From NCBI GenBank assembly GCA_013288125.1, contig JABDCN010000008.1, forward strand, positions 1 through 55,124: 55,124 nucleotides of DNA, written 5' to 3'. The stretch comes from Gammaproteobacteria bacterium (GTDB lineage: Bacteria > Pseudomonadota > Gammaproteobacteria > DSM-16500). A program made the position numbers and the translations under genes. Positions 1-7,767 of the stretch are shown here, piece by piece. The notes below the pieces were generated by a model. That model saw nothing but the letters and a program-made list of their open reading frames with translations, was not told the DNA's origin and did no database searches. Each line of letters begins with the position of its first letter. Within the stretch, counting starts at the first letter, position 1.

Positions 1-549
1 GCTTATATTAAAAAAGAACAAGCAGAAGGTAAGTTAGTGGCGATGATGGGTGATGGTACCAATGATGCACCCGCGCTTGCGCAAGCTGATGTTGCACTTG
101 CGATGAATGCAGGAACAGATGCGGCAAAAGAAGCGTCAAACATGGTTGACTTAGATAGTGATCCTACCAAATTGATTGAAGTGGTAGAAATTGGAAAACA
201 ACTTTTGATTACACGTGGTGCATTAACGACATTTTCAATTGCAAATGATGTTGCAAAATATTTTGCAATTATTCCTGCGTTGTTTGCAAGTACATTACCT
301 TGGCTTGGTGTCATTGATGTGATGCATTTACATTCACCTACTTCTGCCATTTTATCTGCTGTTATTTTTAATGCATTGATTATTCCAGCGCTCATTCCAG
401 TTGCGTTAAAAGGTGTGCGTTATAAAGCATTAGGTGCTGATGCATTATTACGTAGAAATTTATTTATTTGGGGATTAGGCGGCGTCATTTTACCTTTTAT
501 TGGTATCAAATTAATTGATTTGATTATGGTAAGTTTAAGTTTAGTTTGA
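1..549 (+). CDS. kdpB: Potassium-transporting ATPase subunit B, C-terminal part
   Basis: Catalytic P-type ATPase subunit of the high-affinity KdpFABC potassium pump in the inner membrane. The reading frame is open from base 1, so the gene begins upstream; 182 residues are visible. It carries the hinge motif [10 protein letters not shown] at about residues 17-26, the conserved stretch ending in GNMVDLDS-type sequence (here [10 protein letters not shown]), and the KYFAIIP membrane segment, followed by the last transmembrane helices. The phosphorylation site DKTGT lies outside the window. The stop is 11 bases before the kdpC ATG, consistent with one operon. Identity is secure from these family-specific motifs. 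Confidence 0.96.
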   Translation, partial: AYIKKEQAEGKLVAMMGDGTNDAPALAQADVALAMNAGTDAAKEASNMVDLDSDPTKLIEVVEIGKQLLITRGALTTFSIANDVAKYFAIIPALFASTLPWLGVIDVMHLHSPTSAILSAVIFNALIIPALIPVALKGVRYKALGADALLRRNLFIWGLGGVILPFIGIKLIDLIMVSLSLV

Positions 550-560
550 GGGAAAAAAGA

Positions 561-1511
561 ATGCTTAACTATTTTTCAAAAAGTATTTTGCTACTTATTT
601 TTCTCGTCATCACGATATGCGGAATTTATCCTTTAGCCTTATGGGTGGTTGGACAAACTCTCTTTTCGTTTCAAGCAAATGGTAGTTTGTTATTGAATAC
701 AAATGATAAACCTATAGGATCAAAATTAATTGCACAACCTTTTACGAAAGATGAATATTTTCAACCTCGTCCTTCTGCTGCTTCTTACGACGCATCTGCT
801 TCAGCTTCATCTGCTTTAGCGGTTTCAAATTACGCATTACGTAATCGTATAGCAAATACCTTAGGCCCGATTGTGAAATATCAAAATGGTCAAGTTGTCG
901 GACCAGATATTGAAAAATGGTATCAACAAGATAGCTTTCAAGGAAAACCACATATTCTTGCTCAGTGGGCAACACTGCATCAGGCGCTTGCAGAAGTATG
1001 GGTAAGTAGCGATGCAACACATCGTAGTTTCGTTGATCATTGGGCAAAGTCTCATCCTGCTATTGTTATGCAATATATCAAAGATCATCCTGATGATACT
1101 GCACCCAAAGCAACTGATCTTGCTGTTGTTTTTTTTCAATATTTTTCACAAGAAAATCCCGGGAAATTCCCTGTTTCTGCATCACATACTGATATTCAAT
1201 CCATTTTTTTTGATATGTGGCGAGAAGATCATGCTGATATTTCGTTACAAAATGTTCCCGGGGATTTGGTTACTACTTCTGCATCAGGACTTGATCCTCA
1301 TATCACATTGCAGAATGCTCTTTACCAACTCGATCGTGTTGCGAATGCGTGGGCAGTTAAATTAAAACGCAATCCTGATCAAATGAAAAATGAAATTCAA
1401 CTTATTTTAGAAGCGAATGCAGAAGCACCTTTTAATGGACTCGCGGGAGAAAAATTTATTAATGTATTGGTTGTCAATCTTAAACTGCATGAAAAATATG
1501 AGGTACAATAA
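561..1511 (+). CDS. kdpC: Potassium-transporting ATPase subunit C, enlarged form
   Basis: Inner-membrane subunit that stabilises KdpB and promotes ATP-driven K+ uptake. One N-terminal transmembrane helix (about residues 7-30) is followed by the conserved block with QPFTKDEYFQPRPSA. The second conserved block, DLVTTSASGLDPHI, starts near residue 233, and the C-terminus NVLVVNLKLH is typical. The protein is 316 aa against about 190 for the E. coli protein; the excess is an insertion of roughly 120 residues at about 105-230, rich in W, H and D. I chose ATG 561 because GAGGGAAAAAAG precedes it; an in-frame TTG at 546 overlaps the kdpB stop. kdpD follows 6 bases after the stop. Confidence 0.93.
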   Translation: MLNYFSKSILLLIFLVITICGIYPLALWVVGQTLFSFQANGSLLLNTNDKPIGSKLIAQPFTKDEYFQPRPSAASYDASASASSALAVSNYALRNRIANTLGPIVKYQNGQVVGPDIEKWYQQDSFQGKPHILAQWATLHQALAEVWVSSDATHRSFVDHWAKSHPAIVMQYIKDHPDDTAPKATDLAVVFFQYFSQENPGKFPVSASHTDIQSIFFDMWREDHADISLQNVPGDLVTTSASGLDPHITLQNALYQLDRVANAWAVKLKRNPDQMKNEIQLILEANAEAPFNGLAGEKFINVLVVNLKLHEKYEVQ

Positions 1512-1517
1512 TTTTTT

Positions 1518-2672
1518 ATGGAAGAACGTCCTAATCCTGATCGCTTATTGAAGCGTGTGAAAGAAGAGGAATACCAACAAAAAGGCGGTAAATTTAAAAT
1601 TTATCTTGGTGCAGCGCCTGGTGTAGGTAAGACTTATATGATGTTACACGATGCATTAGCTCAACGTGAGAGAGGTGTGGATGTTGTTGTTGGTATTGCA
1701 GAGTCTCATGGGCGAGAAGAAATTGAATCTTTACTTAAAAATTTTGAAGTGTTACCACGCCAAATCATCGAATATAAAGGACAAAAATTATCAGAATTTG
1801 ATCTTGATGCAGCATTGAAACGTAATCCACAACTTATTTTAGTGGATGAAATGGCGCATACTAATGCACCAACTTCTCGACATAAAAAAAGATGGCAAGA
1901 CATTAAAGAATTAATCGATCGGGAAATTAATGTTTATACTACACTCAATGTCCAGCACATTGAAAGTTTGAGTGATGATGTCTCTCAAATTATTCATGCG
2001 CCAGTGACAGAAACGATACCTGATTCAATGTTAGAAAGAGCAGATATTATTGAATTGGTGGACCTTCCTCCTGAAGATTTGTTGAAACGTTTGCAAGAAG
2101 GAAAAGTTTATTTTCCACAACGCGCTGAATTAGCACAAAAACATTTTTTTCGTAAAGGTAATTTAACTGCTTTACGAGAATTAGCCTTACGTACAACCGC
2201 TCAACGTGTTGGCACACAAGTTTTATTATATCGACAAGGTGAAGGAATACATTACATTTGGCCAACAAAAGAAAAAATTCTTGTTTGTGTTGGGCCTGGT
2301 CCTGAATCAATTAATCTTATACGAGCGGCCTGTCGTGCGGCAAATAATGCAAAAGCTGATTGGATGGCTGTTTATGTTGATACAGCACGTATTCCATATA
2401 CAGAAGAAGAACGTAATCATGCGATTCAACATTTACGCTTAGCCGAGCAGTTAGGCGCAAGAACGCGAATTTTAACGGGTTATGATATTGTCAATGAAAT
2501 ATTAAATTTTTCTCATGAAGAAAATGTGACATTGATCATGATTTGGAAACATATTCGTCCGCGTTGGAGAAATTTATTTCGACGTAATTTGTCAGATGAA
2601 ATTGTAAGACATTCAGGAGAAATTGATGTTTACATTATGACAGGTAATATAGAAAAATCTAAAAAAAATTGA
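1518..2672 (+). CDS. kdpD: KdpD N-terminal sensor module (KdpD + USP domains), separate ORF
   Basis: Cytoplasmic N-terminal half of the KdpD turgor/K+ sensor, 384 aa. It has a Walker A-like GAAPGVGKT at residues 31-39, the DEMAHTNAP motif at about 110-118 and VYTTLNVQHIESL, all diagnostic of the KdpD domain. A universal-stress-protein-like domain follows at about 255-375. It ends at TGA 2670-2672, just where the membrane domain of a full KdpD would begin. The next codon (TTG 2673) continues KdpD homology in the same frame. Kinase-less KdpD proteins exist in other bacteria and can bind nucleotides, so this ORF could act alone; it could also be half of a decaying gene. Confidence 0.9.
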   Translation: MEERPNPDRLLKRVKEEEYQQKGGKFKIYLGAAPGVGKTYMMLHDALAQRERGVDVVVGIAESHGREEIESLLKNFEVLPRQIIEYKGQKLSEFDLDAALKRNPQLILVDEMAHTNAPTSRHKKRWQDIKELIDREINVYTTLNVQHIESLSDDVSQIIHAPVTETIPDSMLERADIIELVDLPPEDLLKRLQEGKVYFPQRAELAQKHFFRKGNLTALRELALRTTAQRVGTQVLLYRQGEGIHYIWPTKEKILVCVGPGPESINLIRAACRAANNAKADWMAVYVDTARIPYTEEERNHAIQHLRLAEQLGARTRILTGYDIVNEILNFSHEENVTLIMIWKHIRPRWRNLFRRNLSDEIVRHSGEIDVYIMTGNIEKSKKN

Positions 2673-3311
2673 TTGACTGTATCAAGACCATTTCCTTGGC
2701 TTACTTATTTTTTTGTTTTAAGTATTGTTATTTTAACCGCTATTACTGATTTTGTTTTATCTCCTCAATTTCAATTTATTAATTTAGTCATAGTTTTTTT
2801 ATTAGCTATTATTGCTATTACTTTATTAGGTCAAACACGTAGACAAGCAAAAGTAACAAAAAATATAGAAAATCAAACCTCAGCGCTTTATCATTTAACT
2901 CGACGATTATCAAAAACGCGCGGCATTGATACGTTACTTGAAGTAGGAACAAATTATATTGCTGAAATTTTTAATAGTGATGTTGTTGCATTAATACCAG
3001 ATAATAATCAACTTAATATTAGACCAAAAAGAAAAAAAGATATTTTACTCGATGAAAAAGAAAAAAGTATTGCGCAATGGGTTTTCGAAATTGGGCAAAT
3101 AGCTGGTCTAGGAACGGATACACTTCCTTTTTCAAATGCAATTTATATTCCGTTATTAGCATCGCGTGGTTCAGTCGGTGTTTTACGTATACAACCTAAA
3201 AATAAGCAATTATTCACACCTGATCAAATGAGATTGATTGAAGCTTGTGCTAATCAAATTGCACTCGCATTAGAAGTTGATCGATTACATGACAATTCAT
3301 TGAGTCGTTGA
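2673..3311 (+). CDS. kdpD: KdpD membrane + GAF segment, lacking histidine kinase
   Basis: In-frame continuation of KdpD after the TGA at 2670. It shows two hydrophobic segments (about residues 8-28 and 35-55) instead of the usual four. A GAF-like domain follows, with LSKTRGIDTLL near residue 85 and GLGTDTLPFSNA near 150, both typical of KdpD. The ORF stops at 3311 before any H-box, N-box or G-box, so no kinase domain is encoded, and no kdpE follows. The only start is TTG at 2673, directly abutting the upstream stop with no spacer. Translation would need re-initiation or readthrough. It may be a pseudogene remnant or the second half of a split, kinase-free sensor. Confidence 0.65.
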   Translation: MTVSRPFPWLTYFFVLSIVILTAITDFVLSPQFQFINLVIVFLLAIIAITLLGQTRRQAKVTKNIENQTSALYHLTRRLSKTRGIDTLLEVGTNYIAEIFNSDVVALIPDNNQLNIRPKRKKDILLDEKEKSIAQWVFEIGQIAGLGTDTLPFSNAIYIPLLASRGSVGVLRIQPKNKQLFTPDQMRLIEACANQIALALEVDRLHDNSLSR

Positions 3312-4268
3312 ATTTTGTTTTATCCAATCAAACCAATCGCCAGTGTATCCATGCAGTGATGCATTTGCATATTGATAAAAATAACGTAAGAAAGCGAACC
3401 GTGCCTGATAATATTTCGTAAGATCCGGATCTTTACGTTTAATTTTCGATAAATCATAAAAGGGTGAAACAGAAGCTTGACGCATGATGATATCGTTGAA
3501 AGAGACTTTATCAGCATTCTTAAGCATGTCATACATAGCAAAGACAGTCGTTGATCGACCAGAGCCGCCCCGGCAGTGTATATGTAACCATGTATTTTTT
3601 GGTAATTGTTTAATAAGTAATACAAAACGATTGGTTTCTTCATCTCGAGGCGCCATATGATCACTGATCGTTAAACGAATATAGTTAAATCCAGCTTTTT
3701 CAGCGGCAGATTGCTCGCTGATCATTGATATGACGGGTATGTTGATGCCATCTTGATATTGGCCTGCTTTGAATTGCGCTTTCGTTAATACATCAAATAC
3801 AGTGGATTGATTTTCGAGGGTTTGAATCCAATTTTGTTCATCGATAATGGATTGTTGATGTGTTTTCCCTAAGTTAATCCAGTCATGTTGATTGTTTAGT
3901 GTAATCGCATTTTTATTCAAGTAAGCATGACTTTCTTCTCGTAAATCTAGATCTATGATTGTGATGTGTTTTGTATTTGTTATTTTTGTAATCTTTTCTG
4001 CGATTATTTTAAATTCATCTTCACTGGGTACGCCACTTGCAGATGCCCATAAATGTTTTAATCCTGTTGTATTTCCTTTATAAGCGTCATACAACATTTG
4101 TGCTGTACGCCAATGTTTAATATTTGATGTGTCTTTATTTGTATCTTGCACAACACAAGGATTTTCAGTGGTTCCATCGCAATAAATCGCTTCGTTTGCC
4201 ATGCTGGGTTTTATGATGGCAAGTGATAATAAAATAATAGCGACATAATTTAATTGTTTATTTTCCAT
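3297..4268 (-). CDS. Secreted phytase-like protein tyrosine phosphatase
   Basis: 323 aa with an N-terminal signal peptide (hydrophobic to about residue 25, then SMA). The P-loop HCRGGSGRS (CX5R, Cys about 233, Arg about 239), the upstream LDLREESHAYLN-type segment and the DH..P general-acid loop match the PTP-like phytase family (the Selenomonas PhyA type), which hydrolyses inositol polyphosphates or phosphoproteins. I chose ATG 4268 over the 7-codon extension. It overlaps the end of the upstream sedolisin gene by 11 bases, implying co-transcription. It converges on the kdpD fragment with a 15-base overlap. Exported enzymes of this family in intracellular bacteria may act on host phosphoinositides; that role is inference. 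Confidence 0.85.
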   Translation of the reverse strand: MENKQLNYVAIILLSLAIIKPSMANEAIYCDGTTENPCVVQDTNKDTSNIKHWRTAQMLYDAYKGNTTGLKHLWASASGVPSEDEFKIIAEKITKITNTKHITIIDLDLREESHAYLNKNAITLNNQHDWINLGKTHQQSIIDEQNWIQTLENQSTVFDVLTKAQFKAGQYQDGINIPVISMISEQSAAEKAGFNYIRLTISDHMAPRDEETNRFVLLIKQLPKNTWLHIHCRGGSGRSTTVFAMYDMLKNADKVSFNDIIMRQASVSPFYDLSKIKRKDPDLTKYYQARFAFLRYFYQYANASLHGYTGDWFDWIKQNSTTQ

Positions 4269-5565
4269 TATAACCTCGCGGCACACCAAGGCCTGTTGCT
4301 AAATCATATCCTTGCAAAGCAGGATAACCATTATTACCTAAAGTAATATCCGTCCAATAAGTGTGATAATTTTTTATCGCGCCATTATAAATAATTGATA
4401 ATTCTTGAGCACTAGAGGTAGCGCCAGAATTTGCTGAATTAAGAACGCCTGCGAGCGCGGGTGCAGCAAGACTGGTTCCACCATCGGTTATCCATGCACC
4501 TTGCGATGATGCACATTGACTCACTGTTTGACATGGCGGTCTGCCTGTTACACCGCAGCAATTATTGCCTGTGTAGCTACCTGAGCTTGCAATTTGACAG
4601 CAAAATATATCAACTTGTTTTGCTACAAAAGAAATATCGGGAACGCCACGCTGAGTTCCAACAATTCTTTGAACACTATTTTGGTAGGAAGGTCGTGACT
4701 CAAAAATACTAAAGCCACCGGTACCACCTGTTTTGCATATGGGATTACAATCATTGCCACTTCCATTATTCCACCAGACTTGTTTTTTATAATTACCTGA
4801 TGCGTCGCGTTGTATCATGGTTCCGCCTGCGGCTATTACGTAGGGAGAAGTCGCTGGATATCTTGCAGGCGATGAATAATCTCCTGCACTTGCAATAAAA
4901 ATCATGCCTGGCGTATTAAAATAAGAATCTAATGCTGTTTCTCCAGGCCATTCTTGATTAGAGTTACTATAAGAAATAATTCCTGTACCGTTGTTATAGG
5001 TTTGTAAAAGATAAATGGCGCATTGAATACCATTAATTAAACCTGTGGTATTTGGCGTGTTTGGATCTGAGGTTTGCAACCAACCTTGGGACTCTACCAT
5101 ATAAATGTTTGCATTAGGGGCCATGGCATGGGCCCATTCAATATCAATTTCGGGTTCAACATCAATTGCTTTGCTTATTCCATAAAATTGGGCATCATGT
5201 GAGGTATTGCTAATTGAGATACAAGGTGGTGTAGCAGAAGGCGTAGCATAATACTGCTGAAAACAAGGTTGATTGCTATTATTAGAATTACACTGTTGTA
5301 AAGTGTTAGGATAAAATTGACTATGAAATATGCCTATTTCTGCAAGCGCATTCAAATCATCTGATCCATCCATAATAACAATCGCACCTGAGCCAGTATT
5401 TGGTACTGTGGTCGCGCCTTTGACTGTGCAGCCTGGTGTAGATGGCGTTAATCCATAAATACAAGCGAGAGAGCCTGGTGTTTCACCATAATCTAGTGGT
5501 GATAACGATCCGCCGTATGCAAGTGGAATAAATAATAAAGCGAGTAATAAATATTTTAATTTCAT
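4258..5565 (-). CDS. Sedolisin (S53) family secreted serine protease
   Basis: 435 aa with a signal peptide (MKLKYLLLALLFIPLAYG). It has the sedolisin Glu/Asp pair in EPEIDIEWAHAMAP (about residues 136 and 140), an oxyanion Asp in SAGDYSS (about 227) and the catalytic GGTSLAAP (Ser about 361). The C-terminal calcium-site segment DITLG...GYDLATGLG is also present. It lacks the long N-terminal propeptide of most S53 enzymes; fewer than about 60 residues precede the catalytic fold. It is cysteine-rich, which suits an exported protein. It overlaps the phosphatase gene downstream, so a protease and a phosphatase probably share one mRNA. Likely an acid-active exported peptidase. Confidence 0.88.
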   Translation of the reverse strand: MKLKYLLLALLFIPLAYGGSLSPLDYGETPGSLACIYGLTPSTPGCTVKGATTVPNTGSGAIVIMDGSDDLNALAEIGIFHSQFYPNTLQQCNSNNSNQPCFQQYYATPSATPPCISISNTSHDAQFYGISKAIDVEPEIDIEWAHAMAPNANIYMVESQGWLQTSDPNTPNTTGLINGIQCAIYLLQTYNNGTGIISYSNSNQEWPGETALDSYFNTPGMIFIASAGDYSSPARYPATSPYVIAAGGTMIQRDASGNYKKQVWWNNGSGNDCNPICKTGGTGGFSIFESRPSYQNSVQRIVGTQRGVPDISFVAKQVDIFCCQIASSGSYTGNNCCGVTGRPPCQTVSQCASSQGAWITDGGTSLAAPALAGVLNSANSGATSSAQELSIIYNGAIKNYHTYWTDITLGNNGYPALQGYDLATGLGVPRGYNGK

Positions 5566-5588
5566 AATTCAATCCTGATCAAATAGAT

Positions 5589-6275
5589 TTAATTAAAATG
5601 ATAGGCCATGCCAACCACAATGTTATAAGTATAAACATGCGCTGAATGCGCGTAGGTCGTTAAAAAATTCTGAAATCCAGAAAAATTGACAGTTCCATAA
5701 TCGTCATAATTTGCTTCAGCATAAATTGAAGTGCATCGTGTAATCGATTTTGTTAGACCTAACCCAGCAGAAAATCCTGGCGCAAATTTATATGAGGTAT
5801 AACGCTGCATCACTGCTGTATAACTGACGGGAGAGCTCAGTGTATCTTGTATATAGGCTAGCGAAGCACCAATTTTTAAATAACCCGCTACAGTACGCGT
5901 TAACATTAAACTTGGTACAAAAGTTAAATCTAAATTTGCTTCAACCTGCGTATTGTCTGAAAGAACAGTAGCAGTTGAGCCGGTTTGAAATGAAGCATTG
6001 TGGCCTTCAACATGGAGAGCTAATTCGCCGCCCAAAAATATTTGTTGTGTGCAGGGTGAATTGAAACCTAATTTTGCACCTACGGTGTATCCATTTTGCA
6101 TGACGGGTTGTGTGATATTGAGAGGGATGACATCTGTTTTATCAGTGTAGTTATTATTAAATTCACCTTTAAAAATACCGGCATCTGCAGCAATATAGTA
6201 ATGAGGTAGGCTGGCAATGGCACAAGTTGAAATAAGTGATAAAGCGGTAACGAATACATAATAATACTTTTTCAT
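5589..6275 (-). CDS. Outer-membrane beta-barrel protein
   Basis: 228 aa. There is a signal peptide (MKKYYYVFVTALSLISTCAIA), then alternating amphipathic strands with YYIAADAG near the mature N-terminus and a terminal aromatic signature (AYHFN). This pattern fits the 8-stranded OmpA/OmpW-like barrels common in Legionella and Coxiella. I chose ATG 6275 because the signal peptide starts there; an in-frame 12-codon extension to 6311 is unlikely. It lies 23 bases upstream of the sedolisin gene on the same strand, so it may head that operon. Exact function is unknown. Confidence 0.75.
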   Translation of the reverse strand: MKKYYYVFVTALSLISTCAIASLPHYYIAADAGIFKGEFNNNYTDKTDVIPLNITQPVMQNGYTVGAKLGFNSPCTQQIFLGGELALHVEGHNASFQTGSTATVLSDNTQVEANLDLTFVPSLMLTRTVAGYLKIGASLAYIQDTLSSPVSYTAVMQRYTSYKFAPGFSAGLGLTKSITRCTSIYAEANYDDYGTVNFSGFQNFLTTYAHSAHVYTYNIVVGMAYHFN

Positions 6276-6453
6276 TGTGAAAGAATGCTCCCTAAAAATA
6301 ATTAAATCCATAAACTCGATAGAATAACTTAATTAATTATAAGATCAACATATATTCTGTTTAATGTGTGAATGTTGGTATATTATAGATTTCATCTAAC
6401 AATATACATAAAATTGATTTAACAAGTACATTTAACAGGGAAGGATCGTTTAT

Positions 6454-7734
6454 ATGAAAACTCGTCATGCTTATATCGCTGGAAGTGCGCGAATTCCTTT
6501 CTTCAAATCAATGACACAATATAATAATATTAGTTTGCAAGATATGATGACCAGAACACTACAAATTCTTATCGATAATATGCATTTAAATGGAAAAATA
6601 TTGGGCGATGTTGCTTTAGGTGCAATTGTTAATAGCTCTGCAAACTGGAATTTAGCGCGTGAATGTGTGTTAGGTACAACGCTCGATCCTCACACACCTG
6701 CTTACAATATTCAGCGTGCATGTGGTACCAGTCTTGAAGCGGCACGACAAATTGCATTGAAAATTTCAAATTACCAAATTGAAACTGGGATTGCAGGAGG
6801 CTGTGATAGTAATAGTGATTTTCCTGTTCTCATTAGTAAATCGTTAACAAAAAAATTATTAACATTAAATAATAAAAAAAATATGTTATCAAAATTAAAA
6901 TTTTTTTTATCTTTGCGTCCATCGGATTTTAAGTTAATTTTACCTGCGATCGTAGAGCCACGCACACATTTATCAATGGGGGAACATTGTGAAAAAATGG
7001 TGAAAGAATGGAATATTAGTCGAGAAGAACAAGATCAACTTGCTTTATTTAGTCATCAGCATGGTGTCAAAGCTTATGAAGATGGATTTTATGATGATCT
7101 TGTTTTTGAAATGATGGGATTAAAACGAGATGGAATACTTCGCTCAGATACATCCTTAGAAAAATTATCTAAACTGAAAACAGCTTTTGATTTTAGCAAT
7201 AGAGGAACACTGACGGCAGGTAATAGTAGTCCTTTAACTGACGGTGCTGCCGCTGTTTTTATGATGAGTGAAGAATATGCTAAACAAAATAATCATATTT
7301 TACTTGCTCGGTTTGTTGATGCAGAAGCTGCTGCAGTCGATTTTGTTCATGGTGAGGGGTTATTGATGGCACCTACCATTGCAGTGAGTCAACTTTTAAA
7401 ACGAAATCATTTATCTCTACAAGACTTTGATTTTTACGAAATACATGAAGCCTTTGCGGGCCAAGTGCTTTGCACACTTAAAGCTTGGGAGTCGGATCAA
7501 TATTGCAAACGAGTGTTGAATCGTGAAACAGCACTAGGTGAAATCGATCGCACTAAAATAAATATAAAAGGTGGTAGTGTTGCCCTAGGTCATCCGTATG
7601 CGGCAACGGGCGCGAGAATAGTAGGGGCGCTTGCTAAAATGCTTTATCAGAAAGGGAAAGGAAGAGGTCTTATCTCCATTTGTACGGCAGGAGGAATGGG
7701 TGTTGCTGCAATTTTAGAAGCTGTAGAAAAATAG
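6454..7734 (+). CDS. fadI: Acetyl-CoA acyltransferase (thiolase), FadI-like
   Basis: 426 aa cytoplasmic thiolase that cleaves 3-ketoacyl-CoA in fatty-acid beta-oxidation. The nucleophilic Cys lies in RACGTS (about 90), the catalytic His in HEAFAG (about 331), GHP at about 379 and the second Cys in CTAGGMG (about 410). Overall length and the block AREC-LGT...GIAGGCDS follow FadI (about 436 aa) more than AtoB. The start has AGGGAAGGA upstream. No fadJ partner is visible here, so the gene stands alone; it could also act as a biosynthetic thiolase. Confidence 0.9.
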   Translation: MKTRHAYIAGSARIPFFKSMTQYNNISLQDMMTRTLQILIDNMHLNGKILGDVALGAIVNSSANWNLARECVLGTTLDPHTPAYNIQRACGTSLEAARQIALKISNYQIETGIAGGCDSNSDFPVLISKSLTKKLLTLNNKKNMLSKLKFFLSLRPSDFKLILPAIVEPRTHLSMGEHCEKMVKEWNISREEQDQLALFSHQHGVKAYEDGFYDDLVFEMMGLKRDGILRSDTSLEKLSKLKTAFDFSNRGTLTAGNSSPLTDGAAAVFMMSEEYAKQNNHILLARFVDAEAAAVDFVHGEGLLMAPTIAVSQLLKRNHLSLQDFDFYEIHEAFAGQVLCTLKAWESDQYCKRVLNRETALGEIDRTKINIKGGSVALGHPYAATGARIVGALAKMLYQKGKGRGLISICTAGGMGVAAILEAVEK

Positions 7735-7767
7735 TAGCGCATCTTGTTATGAGTGTAGAAAAAAATA

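Noticed and set aside
2670-2672. Selenocysteine or programmed recoding at the TGA in kdpD
   Set aside because: No SECIS-like stem-loop is evident after it, Sec is not known in KdpD, and the stop lies at a domain boundary. A plain stop is simpler.
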